From Leucobacter chromiireducens subsp. chromiireducens (GTDB taxonomy: Bacteria > Actinomycetota > Actinomycetes > Actinomycetales > Microbacteriaceae): a stretch of 64,000 nt of DNA. The position numbers were made by a program, and so were the translations under genes. Under the pieces are notes generated by a model. It was not told the origin of the DNA. It worked only from the letters and a program-made list of their open reading frames with translations, and searched no databases. The stretch is from NCBI RefSeq assembly GCF_016758255.1, contig NZ_QYAD01000005.1, forward strand, positions 176,391 through 240,390. Reading direction: 5' to 3'. Shown here piece by piece: positions 1-9,636 of this stretch. Position 1 is the stretch's first letter, and every line of letters begins with the position of its first letter.

Positions 1-1
1 C

Positions 2-181
2 TTCGTCGCGGCACACTTCGTGAACCAGAGCCCCGAGGGTCGCCGCTTTTTTGACCGTGTGAACCGCGGTATGAGTGAGTTCAGTCGCGCCTTTGCGAGC
101 GGCTATGAGTCGGAAGCTGACGAGTCAGATCTCGCTGATGACCTCGAGGACGCGCTGCGCGATCTGCGCGACAAGGCCTAG
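2..181 (+). CDS. C-terminal end of a small protein upstream of alaS (partial)
   Basis: An open frame enters from the left edge and stops at the TAG at 179-181, giving about 59 residues. The tail is strongly charged and ends in an acidic/basic helix-like stretch (DDLEDALRDLRDKA). In related actinobacteria the position just before alaS is often held by small DUF948-type or similar envelope-associated proteins, so this is probably one of those. That assignment rests on position only; I recognise no domain in the visible part. The 95 bases between it and alaS contain a short possible hairpin (210-229) and no clear promoter. Confidence 0.55.
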   Translation, partial: FVAAHFVNQSPEGRRFFDRVNRGMSEFSRAFASGYESEADESDLADDLEDALRDLRDKA

Positions 182-276
182 CCTCCCCAAGCTTCACGCG
201 CTGCCCGCAGGGAGACCGTTGGTCTGCCCCGCGCGAGCGCTCGAACGACAATCCCCATCACAAGAAAGATTCACGG

Positions 277-2931
277 ATGCAGACCGCTGAAATCCACCGC
301 CGCTGGCTTGACTTCTTCGAGAAGCGAGGACACACCGTTGTCCCGTCCGCTTCTCTGGTGAGCGATGACCCCAGCCTGATGTTCACGGTCGCCGGAATGG
401 TCCCGTTTGTGCCGTACCTTTCCGGTCTGGTGCCCGCGCCGTACCCCCGCGCGACGAGCGTGCAGAAGTGCATCCGAACGAACGACATCGAGGAGGTGGG
501 GCGCACGCCGCGTCACGGCACCTTCTTCCAGATGTGCGGAAACTTCTCCTTCGGTGACTACTTCAAGGAGGGCGCGATCCAGTTCGCCTGGGAGCTCCTC
601 ACCACGCCCGAGGCTGACGGGGGCCTCGGCTTCGACGCGAAGGACCTGTGGGTCACCGTGTACGAGGAGGACGAGGAAGCGATCGCGCTGTGGCGCGAAC
701 ACTCGAGCCTGCCCGACGAGCGAATTCAGCGTCTCGGGAAAGACACGAACTACTGGTCGACGGGGCAGCCAGGTCCCGCGGGCCCGTGCTCGGAGATCTT
801 CTTCGATCTCGGCCCCGAGCATGGGATCGATGGCGGCCCGGCGACCGATGACGATCGCTACGTGGAGATCTGGAACCTCGTCTTCATGCAGTACGAGGTC
901 GCCGACGTGAAGTCGAAGACTGACTTCACGATTCTCGGAGAGCTGCCCAAGAAGAACATCGATACGGGCATGGGCCTTGAGCGCGTCGCGTTCATCAAGC
1001 AGGGCGTCCAGAACATGTACGAGATCGATCAGGTGCGCCCCGTGCTTGACCGGGCGGCAGAGCTTACGGGCAAGACCTACGGCGCCGATCACGCCGATGA
1101 CGTGCGCCTGCGCGTCATCGCTGACCACGTGCGCAGCGGCCTCATGCTGATCGCCGACGGTGTGACGCCCTCGAACGAGGGGCGCGGGTACATTCTGCGG
1201 CGTCTGCTGCGCCGGGTGATTCTCTCGATGCGTCTGCTCGGCTTCGACGGCGCGAGCTTTGCTGAGCTCTTCCCGGTCTCGCGGGACGCGATGCAGGAGG
1301 CGTACCCGGCGGTCGCGCGCGACTTTGACTTCATTTCACGAGCTGCCTACGCAGAGGAGAAGACCTTCCTGCGCACGCTTGCATCGGGCATTCAGATCCT
1401 CGACACCGCGGTCGAGACGGCCAAGGCCGGCTCAGTCGCTGTTCCCGGCGACACCGCCTTTCTACTGCACGACACTCACGGCTTCCCGATCGAGCTCACG
1501 CTCGAGATCGCGGAGGAGGCCGGCGTTGCAGTGGACCGCACGGTGTTCAGCGAGCTGATGCAGGAGCAGCGCGACCGCGCGAAGGCCGACGCAAAGGCGA
1601 AGAAGGGGCAGCGCGCGGATCTCTCCGTATACAAGGAGCTCCGCGGCCTGGGCGAGACTCTGTTCACGGGGTACGACGAGCTTGTTCACGAGAGCCGCGT
1701 GCTCGGCCTCGTCGTTGACGGCGTGCCCGTGCGTGAGGCGCACGAGGGCCAGATCGCCGAACTCGTGCTGTCCGAGACCTCGCTGTGGGCAGAGTCCGGC
1801 GGACAGGACTCGGATCAGGGCGTGATCGTGGGCGACGGCTTCGAAGCCGAGGTGCTTGACGTGCAGAAGCCCGTCCCGGGCCTCATTGTGCACACCGTCA
1901 AGGTCAGCGTCGGTACGATCGGCATCGATCAGCGCGCGGAGACCCGTGTGGATGCCAACTACCGTCGGGGAGCGACGCAGGCCCACTCGGCAACGCACAT
2001 CGTCCATGCGGCGCTGCGTGACGTTCTGGGCGCGAGCGCCCACCAGGCGGGCTCCTACAACAAGGCCGGCTACATGCGTCTCGACTTCACGCACTCGGAA
2101 GCGCTCAGCGCGGAAACGAAGAGTGAGATCGAGGAGATTTCAAACCTCGCGATTCGCTCCAACTACGAGGTCGTCACCCGTGAGATGGGTATTGACGAGG
2201 CGAAGGCGATGGGCGCCATGGCGCTCTTCGGCGAGAAGTATGGCGACCGCGTGCGCGTGGTTGACATTGGAGGGCCGTGGTCGCGCGAACTGTGCGCGGG
2301 AACCCACGTGTCGAGCTCCTCCGAGGTCGGAATGATCAACCTCGTATCCGAGAGCTCGGTCGGCTCCACCAACCGGCGCGTGGAGTCGCTCGTTGGGCTC
2401 GAAGCGTTCCAGAGCTTCGCTGCGGAGCGCGCCATCGTGCAGCAGCTCGCGAGCGGACTGCGTGTGCCGCGCGCGGAGCTCGTGGGCCGTGTGCAGGATC
2501 TCGGTGCGCAGCTGAAGGCCGCAGAGAAAAAGATTGCGGCGTTCGAGGCGGAGAAGCTGGCTCAGCGCGTCCCCGAACTGGTCGCGAGCGCCGAGCCGAT
2601 TGGCAACGTGCGTGCGGTGCTCCACTCGCTGGGTGCGGTGGGCTCGGCTGACGATGTCCGTGGCCTCGCAATCCAGGCCCGCGATCGTCTGGCAGCCGAC
2701 GCGGCCGTCGTGGTGCTCGCGGGCGATGCGGGCGGCAAGCCGGTCGTCATTGCGGCAACCACCGAAGGCGCTCGGAATGCTGGAGTTCGCGCGGGCGACC
2801 TCGCCAAACTGGGCGCGCAGGTGCTCGGCGGCGGCGGCGGCGGCAAGCCGGATCTCGCGCAGGGCGGTGGCGCTGATCCCACGCAGATTGACGCGGCTCT
2901 CGCTGCGATCCGCGGTCGGCTCGCGGAGTAG
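277..2931 (+). CDS. alaS: alanyl-tRNA synthetase
   Basis: Charges tRNA-Ala with alanine in the cytoplasm. The 884-residue length is normal for the full bacterial enzyme. The N-terminal class II catalytic core is followed by an editing domain whose zinc-binding residues are visible as HSATH (His570 and His574) and CAGTH (Cys673 and His677). The C-terminal C-Ala region ends in a glycine-rich GGGGGG stretch with PDLAQGGG, typical of AlaRS. The start is ATG at 277, with only a weak purine-rich site (AGAAAG) before it. It opens the run alaS-ruvX-mltG-aroE, an order widely conserved in actinobacteria. Confidence 0.98.
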   Translation: MQTAEIHRRWLDFFEKRGHTVVPSASLVSDDPSLMFTVAGMVPFVPYLSGLVPAPYPRATSVQKCIRTNDIEEVGRTPRHGTFFQMCGNFSFGDYFKEGAIQFAWELLTTPEADGGLGFDAKDLWVTVYEEDEEAIALWREHSSLPDERIQRLGKDTNYWSTGQPGPAGPCSEIFFDLGPEHGIDGGPATDDDRYVEIWNLVFMQYEVADVKSKTDFTILGELPKKNIDTGMGLERVAFIKQGVQNMYEIDQVRPVLDRAAELTGKTYGADHADDVRLRVIADHVRSGLMLIADGVTPSNEGRGYILRRLLRRVILSMRLLGFDGASFAELFPVSRDAMQEAYPAVARDFDFISRAAYAEEKTFLRTLASGIQILDTAVETAKAGSVAVPGDTAFLLHDTHGFPIELTLEIAEEAGVAVDRTVFSELMQEQRDRAKADAKAKKGQRADLSVYKELRGLGETLFTGYDELVHESRVLGLVVDGVPVREAHEGQIAELVLSETSLWAESGGQDSDQGVIVGDGFEAEVLDVQKPVPGLIVHTVKVSVGTIGIDQRAETRVDANYRRGATQAHSATHIVHAALRDVLGASAHQAGSYNKAGYMRLDFTHSEALSAETKSEIEEISNLAIRSNYEVVTREMGIDEAKAMGAMALFGEKYGDRVRVVDIGGPWSRELCAGTHVSSSSEVGMINLVSESSVGSTNRRVESLVGLEAFQSFAAERAIVQQLASGLRVPRAELVGRVQDLGAQLKAAEKKIAAFEAEKLAQRVPELVASAEPIGNVRAVLHSLGAVGSADDVRGLAIQARDRLAADAAVVVLAGDAGGKPVVIAATTEGARNAGVRAGDLAKLGAQVLGGGGGGKPDLAQGGGADPTQIDAALAAIRGRLAE

Positions 2932-2936
2932 GCGGC

Positions 2937-3434
2937 GTGCGTAGCGGAGTGCGACTCGGCATCGACGTGGGCAAGGCCCGCGTCGGTGTCGCCCGCTCAG
3001 ACCTCCACGGCATGCTTGCCACGCCCGTGGAGACCGTGGCGCGCGCGACGGACGGCGATGCCGACCTCGCACGCATCGCAGCCATTGCAGCCGAGCTCGA
3101 TGCGTTCGAGGTGATCGTCGGCCTGCCGCTCAATATGCGAGGCGAGCGGACGCTCTCCACGGATGATGCCGTTGGGTTCGCCGAGCAACTTGCAGCGCGA
3201 CTCGCGAGTAGCAGTGTGCCCGTGCGCCTCGTTGACGAGCGCCTGTCCACAGTTTCGGCTCAGGGGCAACTGCGCCAGGCCGGGAAGAAAACCAAACAGA
3301 GTCGCTCGATCATCGATCAAGCGGCAGCGGTGGTGATCCTGCAGCACGCACTCGATACCGAGCGCGCGCAGGGGATGGCACCCGGGAGCCCGGTCGCGGT
3401 GGCCGGCGCGAATGCGAAGGAGTCACACGCATGA
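2937..3434 (+). CDS. ruvX: YqgF/RuvX-type putative pre-16S rRNA nuclease (Holliday junction resolvase-like)
   Basis: A 165-residue RNase H-fold protein of the YqgF family, implicated in 16S rRNA 5' maturation and sometimes annotated as a Holliday-junction resolvase. Visible motifs are GIDVGKARVGVA near the N-terminus (first catalytic Asp), VGLPLNMRGE in the middle, and VDERLSTV followed by IIDQAAAVVILQ at the C-terminus. It starts with GTG at 2937, five bases after the alaS stop, and overlaps the mltG start by four bases, which indicates translational coupling. The last 15-20 residues look disordered. Confidence 0.93.
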   Translation: MRSGVRLGIDVGKARVGVARSDLHGMLATPVETVARATDGDADLARIAAIAAELDAFEVIVGLPLNMRGERTLSTDDAVGFAEQLAARLASSSVPVRLVDERLSTVSAQGQLRQAGKKTKQSRSIIDQAAAVVILQHALDTERAQGMAPGSPVAVAGANAKESHA

Positions 3435-4534
3435 ACGCACGAGCACGCGAGCGGGAGCGCGCCTCCGGGCGTGGGAAGCGCATTGCGATCTCACTGATCG
3501 TCACGGTCGCCCTCCTCGGTGGCCTTGCGGCCGCAGGAGCCTACCTCTGGTCGCAGTTCGGGGAGCGAATCTCTGAAACCCTGGGGTGGACCTCGAACGA
3601 CTACGAGGGCCCCGGCACGGGAGACGCGATCATCGTGATCACCGAGGGTGAGATCGGCGAAAACGTGGCCATCACCCTGGCCGAGGCGGATGTCGTGAAG
3701 ACCTCAGAGGCGTTCTACCGGCTCCTGCTCGACCAGGATCCCGCGGTCGAGTTCCAGCCCGGCTCATACCGGATGAAACTGCAGATGAGCTCGCAGGCCG
3801 CGCTCGAAGCGCTGCAGGACCCGGAGAACCGGATGAACTTCACCGCCATGATTCCCGAGGGGAAAACCGTCGAGCAGACGATTGAACTCGTCGCCGCGGG
3901 CGCTGATATTCCGCTCTCCGAGTTGCAGGATGCCATCAAGGATCCCGCAGCGTACGGCCTGCCCGCTGGTGTGGACAGCCTGGAGGGCTGGCTCTTCCCG
4001 GCGACGTACGAGTTCGAGTCTGACACCACGGGCGCAGAGGCCATCCAGCGCTTGGTCGATCAGCAGAAGCAGGTGCTTGACGAGGCGGGCGTTGCTGAGG
4101 CTGACCGCGAGCGGGTGCTGACCATTGCCGCGATGGTGCAGAAGGAGGGCGGGCGCATCGAGGACTTTGGCAAGGTGTCGCGCGTCATCGCAAACCGTCT
4201 GGCCGACGACATGCTGCTCCAGATGGACTCCACGGCGCAGTACGGGATGGGACAGCACGAGGACGGCTCGGTCTGGTCGACGGACGAAGCACTCTCCGAT
4301 GACAACCCGTGGAACACGTACGTGCACAAGGGGCTGCCGAAGGGGCCGATCGCGAATCCCGGGCGTGATGCGATCGACGCCGCTCTCAACCCTGAGCCGG
4401 GGGACTGGATCTACTTCGTGGCGATCAACCTTGACACACGCGAATCCGCGTTCAGTGTGACGCAGGAGGAGCACGAGGCGTCGGTTGCGAAGCTCAACGA
4501 GTGGTGTGCGGCCAACCCCGGCAAGGGTTGCTAG
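3431..4534 (+). CDS. mltG: endolytic murein transglycosylase MltG
   Basis: A membrane-anchored lytic transglycosylase that cleaves nascent peptidoglycan strands and so limits glycan length. The 367-residue protein has a basic N-terminus, one transmembrane helix at about residues 17-40 and a YceG-like periplasmic domain. The family's catalytic glutamate region is seen as AAMVQKEGGR (Glu239), followed by VIANRL and DSTAQYG, and the C-terminal region carries the usual NPGRDAIDAALNP. An AAGGAG ribosome binding site lies inside the end of ruvX. The start overlaps the ruvX stop by four bases, and the next gene begins on the base after its stop. Confidence 0.96.
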   Translation: MNARARERERASGRGKRIAISLIVTVALLGGLAAAGAYLWSQFGERISETLGWTSNDYEGPGTGDAIIVITEGEIGENVAITLAEADVVKTSEAFYRLLLDQDPAVEFQPGSYRMKLQMSSQAALEALQDPENRMNFTAMIPEGKTVEQTIELVAAGADIPLSELQDAIKDPAAYGLPAGVDSLEGWLFPATYEFESDTTGAEAIQRLVDQQKQVLDEAGVAEADRERVLTIAAMVQKEGGRIEDFGKVSRVIANRLADDMLLQMDSTAQYGMGQHEDGSVWSTDEALSDDNPWNTYVHKGLPKGPIANPGRDAIDAALNPEPGDWIYFVAINLDTRESAFSVTQEEHEASVAKLNEWCAANPGKGC

Positions 4535-5380
4535 GTGCCCGAACAGCTCGCTGTTCTCGGCTCGCCGATCGGGCACTCGCTGTCGCCGCGCATTCACCGC
4601 GCGGCGTATACAGTGCTTGGACTGGACTGGCGCTACTCCGCGGTGCGGTGCGGTGAGGCGGGCCTCGGCGCTTTCCTCGCCGGCCGCGGCCCGGAATGGC
4701 GCGGTCTGTCGCTCACGATGCCGCTGAAAGAGGAAGCCTTCCGGCTCGCGACCTCTCTCGATCCGATCGCGCGCGAGAGCGGAGTCGTGAATACCCTTCG
4801 GCACCGCGACGATGGTGGGTGGGACGGTTTCAACACCGACGTTGCGGGGCTCGCTCACGCGATCGACGCGGCGAACCTCGACGCGGCGCGCACGGTGGTG
4901 CTGGGCACGGGGGCCACTGCGGTCTCCGCAGTGCTGGCGGCCCGCCAGCTCGGAGCCCGCGAACTTCACGTAGTGGGCCGCAGGCCCGAAGCCGCCATCG
5001 CGCTTGCGCAGCGCTTCGACGGCTCGAGCGATATGCATTGCGCAGGAATGGGGCTCAGCGATCCCGAGCTCCGTGAGTGGCAGCCAACGCTCACCATCTC
5101 GACACTCCCGGGGCCCGCCGGTACCTCGCTTGACCTGCCCGACACCCTGCACGCGGCACCGCTCTTCGACGTCGCATACGACCCGTGGCCTTCCCCGCTC
5201 GCGCGGCGCCACGAACGCGCCGGTGGGCGATCCCTGCCCGGCACCGACATGCTTGTCGAACAGGCGATCGTGCAGATTCGGATCTTCAGCGGGGGTGATC
5301 CCAGTATCCCGCTGGCTGAAGAATCAGCGGTGCGCGCGGCCATGCGCGCAGCGACAGCACCCTCCAGTGTGGGAGGATAG
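4535..5380 (+). CDS. aroE: shikimate dehydrogenase
   Basis: Reduces 3-dehydroshikimate to shikimate with NADPH in aromatic amino acid synthesis. The 281-residue protein shows the substrate pocket motifs [13 protein letters not shown] and LTMPLKEEA (catalytic Lys) and GFNTDVAG. The nucleotide-binding loop reads LGTGATA rather than the commoner GAGG(A/T)A, which is a mild variation. The C-terminal DMLVEQA motif is present. It starts with GTG directly after the mltG stop, so it probably depends on coupling. With the next three genes it forms a four-step aro cluster. Confidence 0.95.
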   Translation: MPEQLAVLGSPIGHSLSPRIHRAAYTVLGLDWRYSAVRCGEAGLGAFLAGRGPEWRGLSLTMPLKEEAFRLATSLDPIARESGVVNTLRHRDDGGWDGFNTDVAGLAHAIDAANLDAARTVVLGTGATAVSAVLAARQLGARELHVVGRRPEAAIALAQRFDGSSDMHCAGMGLSDPELREWQPTLTISTLPGPAGTSLDLPDTLHAAPLFDVAYDPWPSPLARRHERAGGRSLPGTDMLVEQAIVQIRIFSGGDPSIPLAEESAVRAAMRAATAPSSVGG

Positions 5381-5385
5381 TCCTT

Positions 5386-6582
5386 ATGCTGCGTTGGCTT
5401 ACCGCTGGAGAGTCCCACGGACCCGAACTGATTGCTGTCCTCGAAGGGCTGCCTGCTGGCGTGCCCGTCTCGCTCGCAGAGATCCGTGCTGATCTCGCGC
5501 GCCGCAAGCTCGGCTATGGCCGTGGCTCGCGGATGAAGTTCGAGCAGGACGAGCTGAACGTCTCGGGCGGTGTCGTCCAGGGCGTCTCCATCGGAGGGCC
5601 CGTCGCGATCCGCATCGGGAACACGGAGTGGCCGAAGTGGGCCGAGGTGATGAGCGCGGAGCCGACCGAGCTCTCGGAGAAGTCTCGCGGCCGCGGCGCT
5701 GCGCTGACGCGCCCGCGACCCGGGCACGCTGATCTCGCCGGCATGCAGAAGTACGGCTTCGACGAGGCACGACCCGTGCTCGAGCGTGCAAGCGCGCGCG
5801 AGACCGCTGCCCGCGTGGCACTCGGGGCTGTGGCCCGTGCCTTCCTCAGCGAGTTGGGCATTGGTCTCGTGAGCCACACGGTGTCGCTTGGCACGATTGA
5901 GGCGCCCGCTGGTGGCCCGCTGCCCCGACCAGAGGACACGCCAGCACTCGACGCGGATCCGCTCCGTTGCTTTGATGCCGGAACGAGCGCCCGCATGGTT
6001 GCGGAAGTCGACGATACGAAGAAATCTGGCGACACGATCGGAGGCATCGTCGAGGTGCTTGCCTACGGTCTGCCGCCGGGGCTCGGTTCCTACGTGCACT
6101 GGGATCGTCGACTCGATTCCCGCCTCGCAGGAGCGCTCATGGGTATCCAGGCGATCAAGGCCGTTGAGGTGGGCGATGGGTTTGAGACCACGCGCCGCCG
6201 CGGCTCGGAAGCGCATGACGAGTTGCATATCGCTGACGGACAGATCGCCCGCGAAACGGGCCGCGCTGGCGGTATCGAGGGTGGGATGACCACGGGTCAG
6301 GTGCTCCGCGTCCGCGCGGGGATGAAGCCGATCGCCACGGTGCCCCACGCTCTGCCGACGGTGGACGTCGCGACGGGCGAAGAAGCGAAGGCTCACCACC
6401 AGCGTTCGGATGTGTCCGCGGTTCCCGCCGCTGGCGTTGTCGCCGAGGCGATGGTGGCTCTCGTGCTCGCAGACGCGGTAACCGAGAAGTTCGGCGGCGA
6501 CAGTGTCGCGGAGACGAAGCGGAACCTCGAGTCCTATCTCGCCGCGATCCCCGAGCGCTTGTCGACCGCCATCGAGTCGTGA
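5386..6582 (+). CDS. aroC: chorismate synthase
   Basis: Converts EPSP to chorismate, needing reduced FMN. The 398-residue length is normal. Motifs visible include the N-terminal [11 protein letters not shown], the [12 protein letters not shown] region, [16 protein letters not shown], a [23 protein letters not shown] signature and the C-terminal [16 protein letters not shown]. The start is ATG at 5386, with a GGAGGA ribosome binding site that overlaps the aroE stop codon. The gene overlaps aroK by four bases (GTGA). Confidence 0.98.
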   Translation: MLRWLTAGESHGPELIAVLEGLPAGVPVSLAEIRADLARRKLGYGRGSRMKFEQDELNVSGGVVQGVSIGGPVAIRIGNTEWPKWAEVMSAEPTELSEKSRGRGAALTRPRPGHADLAGMQKYGFDEARPVLERASARETAARVALGAVARAFLSELGIGLVSHTVSLGTIEAPAGGPLPRPEDTPALDADPLRCFDAGTSARMVAEVDDTKKSGDTIGGIVEVLAYGLPPGLGSYVHWDRRLDSRLAGALMGIQAIKAVEVGDGFETTRRRGSEAHDELHIADGQIARETGRAGGIEGGMTTGQVLRVRAGMKPIATVPHALPTVDVATGEEAKAHHQRSDVSAVPAAGVVAEAMVALVLADAVTEKFGGDSVAETKRNLESYLAAIPERLSTAIES

Positions 6583-7334
6583 CCGGAAAGCGCCGGGCGG
6601 GGCGGCCAAGCGGCCCGCCCGCGGCTGCGCCGAAACCCGCGCCGCCGAGTACGCCCGAGTTGCAGCATCCGCCTGAGAGCGGAGAGTCGGGTGCGTCAGC
6701 TGGCGCGCCTCGCAGCCGGGCGGCCTCGCGCAGTCGGCGACGGCGACGGCGACGCTCTGCTGTGCGTCTGCCGGATCGTGCAATCGTCTTCGTTGGTCCC
6801 ATGGCCGCAGGCAAGACAAGCCTCGGCAAGCGCGTTGCGCGCGAACTCGGTGTGCCGTTCGTGGACACGGACGCCGTGTTCGTGCGCCAGCACGGGGCGA
6901 TCACCGATTTCTTCGCGGCCCACGGCGAGCCCGAGTTCCGCCGGATTGAGGCCGATGTGATCGCGCAGGAGCTCGCGCACCGCGGGGGCAGGATCGTGGC
7001 ACTCGGCGGCGGCGCCGTGCTGACCGAGCGGACGCGTGAGTTGCTCGCCTCGTTCCCGGTTGTGCTGCTGATGACCACGCAAGAGGCGGTGCTCCGTACC
7101 GCGAATCTCTCGCGCCGGCCGCTGTTGCGCGATGACCCGAACGCGTGGGGCCGCATCCTCGAGGAGCGCCGGCCGCTCTATGAGGAGGTCTCCGACGTGA
7201 CCTACCGCACCGATCGTGCGACGAAAGAACAGCTTGCGCGACGCGTCGCGCAGTGGGCACGCAGCTTTGGCAAGAAGCGCGGCCCCATCCCCGGAACCGG
7301 CGAACAGACGCCACCGACAAGGAGTGAAGCATGA
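6579..7334 (+). CDS. aroK: shikimate kinase with a long basic N-terminal extension
   Basis: Phosphorylates shikimate at O3 using ATP. The kinase core begins near residue 67 with [17 protein letters not shown] (Walker A), followed by the shikimate-binding DTDAVF, an FR..E motif and the GGGAV loop; the family is normally about 170 residues. The GTG at 6579 overlaps aroC (GTGA) and adds roughly 60 residues rich in proline, serine and arginine, including a run of eight arginines. An in-frame GTG at 6762 would give a conventional about 190-residue kinase, but I see no ribosome binding site there. The upstream start is supported mainly by the tight coupling seen through the cluster. Confidence 0.9.
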   Translation: MTGKRRAGRPSGPPAAAPKPAPPSTPELQHPPESGESGASAGAPRSRAASRSRRRRRRRSAVRLPDRAIVFVGPMAAGKTSLGKRVARELGVPFVDTDAVFVRQHGAITDFFAAHGEPEFRRIEADVIAQELAHRGGRIVALGGGAVLTERTRELLASFPVVLLMTTQEAVLRTANLSRRPLLRDDPNAWGRILEERRPLYEEVSDVTYRTDRATKEQLARRVAQWARSFGKKRGPIPGTGEQTPPTRSEA

Positions 7335-8443
7335 CCCCGCAGGACCAGGCCACCGACGGCACCCCCAGCCCGTTCACGGAGATTCAGGTCACGGGTGAAT
7401 CCGAGTACACGATCACGATCGGCCGTGGTGCCATCGAGCGAGTGCCCGAGGCTCTCGGGGACCGCGTGGCGAAGGTGCTCATCATCCACACTCCCACGGT
7501 CGGGAAGATCGCGAGCGACCTGCGCGACTCGCTGCAGGAGCGTTACGCGCACGTGCTGCTCGCGGAGGTCCCTGATGCCGAGTCCGCGAAGCGTGTTGAG
7601 GTCGCCGCGTTCTGCTGGCAGATCCTCGGCCAGTCGGACTTCACCCGCACCGACGCGATCATCGGCCTCGGCGGCGGGGCCGTGACTGACCTTGCGGGCT
7701 TTGTCGCCGGCACCTGGTTGCGGGGTGTCCGCCTCGTGCAGATCCCCACGAGCGTTCTCGGAATGGTCGATGCGGCCGTTGGCGGCAAGACGGGCATCAA
7801 CACCAACGAGGGCAAGAACCTCGTCGGCACCTTCACCGCCCCCACGGGCGTCATCTGCGATATCGATCTCGTCGACTCGCTGCCGCGCAATGAGATTCTC
7901 GCGGGCTTCGCGGAGGTTGCGAAGTGCGGCTTCATCGCCGAGCCTGAGATTCTCGACATCCTTGAGGCTGACGTCGATCGCGCGACCGATCCGCAGACCC
8001 CGGAGTTCCAGCGCCTCATCGAGCTTGCCGTCGGTGTGAAAGCGCGAGTGGTGTCGGAAGACTTCCGCGAGGGTGGGCTGCGCGAGATTTTGAACTACGG
8101 CCACACGCTTGGGCACGCGATTGAGCACGCGGAGCGCTACCAGTGGCGTCACGGCGTCGCGATCTCCATCGGCATGATGTACGCCGCGGAGCTTGGCCGC
8201 ATGGCGGGTGCACTCTCGGACGCAGCGGTGGATCGCCACCGCCGTATTCTCTCCTCGCTCACGCTGCCGCTCAATTACCCGGCAGGGCGCTGGGCCGGCC
8301 TCCTCGCGACGATGCAGCGAGACAAGAAGGCGCGCGCCGGGATGCTGCGGTTCATCGTGCTCGACGAGATCGGCAAGCCGCGTGTTCTGGCCGGCGTCGA
8401 CGACTCTATGCTGCAGTTCGCCTACCAGGAGATCGCGAACTAG
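7331..8443 (+). CDS. aroB: 3-dehydroquinate synthase
   Basis: Makes 3-dehydroquinate from DAHP using NAD and a divalent metal. The 370-residue protein has the IIGLGGGAVTDLAGFVA nucleotide-binding stretch, the PTSVLGMVDAAVGGKTGIN motif, the metal-binding Glu in GFAEVAKCGFI and the metal-binding His residues in LNYGHTLGHAIEH. The start is ATG at 7331, overlapping aroK by four bases, with AAGGAG upstream. It closes the aro run. The next recognised gene of the usual actinobacterial order, efp, appears only 13.5 kb downstream. Confidence 0.97.
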   Translation: MTPQDQATDGTPSPFTEIQVTGESEYTITIGRGAIERVPEALGDRVAKVLIIHTPTVGKIASDLRDSLQERYAHVLLAEVPDAESAKRVEVAAFCWQILGQSDFTRTDAIIGLGGGAVTDLAGFVAGTWLRGVRLVQIPTSVLGMVDAAVGGKTGINTNEGKNLVGTFTAPTGVICDIDLVDSLPRNEILAGFAEVAKCGFIAEPEILDILEADVDRATDPQTPEFQRLIELAVGVKARVVSEDFREGGLREILNYGHTLGHAIEHAERYQWRHGVAISIGMMYAAELGRMAGALSDAAVDRHRRILSSLTLPLNYPAGRWAGLLATMQRDKKARAGMLRFIVLDEIGKPRVLAGVDDSMLQFAYQEIAN

Positions 8444-8505
8444 TTCGCAGGCTTCCTTCTGGCCGCTCGCCAGGCTCGATCACGGGTGTGACCAATTGTG
8501 ACGCA

Positions 8506-8525
8506 ACGTGCCGCGCGCGGCACGT
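8506..8525. promoter_or_regulatory. 20-bp perfect palindrome before the ABC importer operon
   Basis: ACGTGCCGCGCGCGGCACGT is an uninterrupted palindrome 68 bases before the lipoprotein gene and 63 bases after the aroB stop. It could be a regulator operator for the importer operon or fold as the terminator hairpin of the aro operon. No T-run follows, so an operator is somewhat favoured. There is no convincing -35/-10 pair to settle its position relative to a promoter. Confidence 0.5.
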
Positions 8526-8592
8526 GCCTGCCGATAGATTGGCGGAATGCGCGGCGATGGGCCGCGCCCTGCCTCGACCCGGGAGCCTACAC

Positions 8593-9636
8593 ATGAGCCT
8601 TCGCCGCCGAATCGCCGGAGGCATCGCCCTCCTTGCCGGAGCTGCACTGCTGACGAGCTGCGCCACAGCCGACGCCCCCGCGGGAAGCGGAGATCCGGCT
8701 GACGCCCCGAAGATCACCTTCCTCTACTCGCCCTACGCCGACTACGCGCCATTCTTCATCGCGGAGGAGAAGGGCTACTTCGAGGACGCCGGCGTGGACG
8801 TCGAGCTGATCTCGAAGAGCGGAAGCTCGGGGGAGACGTACCAGCAGGTCAGCACGGGCGGCATTGTCGCGGGCGGCGCAACCTGGGGCGCAGGTCTCTT
8901 CAACGCGACGAAGGCGGGCGCATCGATCTCGGTGATTGCGAGCGTCTCCCGCGTGCCCGACGAGGGGAAGAACCCTGCGCCACTGATGGCGTCCGAGAAG
9001 TCGGGCATCACTGATGTCGCCGAGCTCAAGGGGAAGAAGATTGGCGTCCCCGGAACCGGTGGCTTCGGGGTGTACTCGGTGTATCGCGCACTCGACACGG
9101 CGGGGCTGACGCTCGACGACGTCGAGCTCGTCAATCTTTCGCCCGGTGATATTCCGCCGGCGCTTGCGAACGGCTCGATCGACGCGAGCTGGACGATCGA
9201 ACCGATCTCTTCGGCCATCACGGCGCAGGGCCTCGGCCACGAGATCCTTGACGTCAGTTACCAGGCCGGTGTCGAGCTTGGTGCGCTCGCGTTCAACAGC
9301 GAGTACGTCGACAAGTACCCGGAGGCGGTCACCGCGTTCACCGCGGCCTACCTCCGTGCGGTCCAGGAACTTGAAGACGGCGGCTGGAAGGATCCCGCCG
9401 ACCAGGCGATCATCGCCGAGTACACTGATCTCCCGGTTGAGACGCTGACCGAAATTGGCCTCACGGTGCAGGACCCGGAGGGCGCGATTGACTGGGCAGA
9501 CGTTGCTGAGCAGGAAGAGTTCTTCCGCGAGCGGAAGACGCTGGAGTTCGCGGGCGAGTCAGGGATCAAGGACATCTTCCGCGCAGACATTCTCGCTGCA
9601 GCTGTGAAGCAGTCGCAGGAGGCTGCCGCCAAGTGA
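8593..9636 (+). CDS. ABC transporter substrate-binding lipoprotein, NMT1/TauA type
   Basis: Periplasmic-side solute capture protein for an importer of the nitrate/sulfonate/taurine or hydroxymethylpyrimidine group. The 347-residue protein starts at ATG 8593: the frame extends further upstream, but only from here does it read as a lipoprotein signal (RRR, hydrophobic run, lipobox LTSC with Cys23). After a short linker come FLYSPYADYAPFFIAEEKGYF and GVPGTGGFGVYSVYRALDTAG, typical of NMT1-like binding proteins. Its stop overlaps the ATPase gene by four bases. The ligand cannot be read from the sequence. Confidence 0.9.
   Translation: MSLRRRIAGGIALLAGAALLTSCATADAPAGSGDPADAPKITFLYSPYADYAPFFIAEEKGYFEDAGVDVELISKSGSSGETYQQVSTGGIVAGGATWGAGLFNATKAGASISVIASVSRVPDEGKNPAPLMASEKSGITDVAELKGKKIGVPGTGGFGVYSVYRALDTAGLTLDDVELVNLSPGDIPPALANGSIDASWTIEPISSAITAQGLGHEILDVSYQAGVELGALAFNSEYVDKYPEAVTAFTAAYLRAVQELEDGGWKDPADQAIIAEYTDLPVETLTEIGLTVQDPEGAIDWADVAEQEEFFRERKTLEFAGESGIKDIFRADILAAAVKQSQEAAAK

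Noticed and set aside
182..276. T-box-like leader before alaS
   Set aside because: Only one small hairpin, no specifier loop or T-box sequence; the gap is too short.
4966..6819. A 617-codon frame on the minus strand
   Set aside because: Lies antisense to aroE, aroC and the start of aroK, all clear genes; low-complexity Arg/Ala-rich product with no ribosome binding site.
8143..8592. N-terminal extension of the ABC lipoprotein frame
   Set aside because: Overlaps aroB and lacks a signal peptide; the lipobox fits only the start at 8593.
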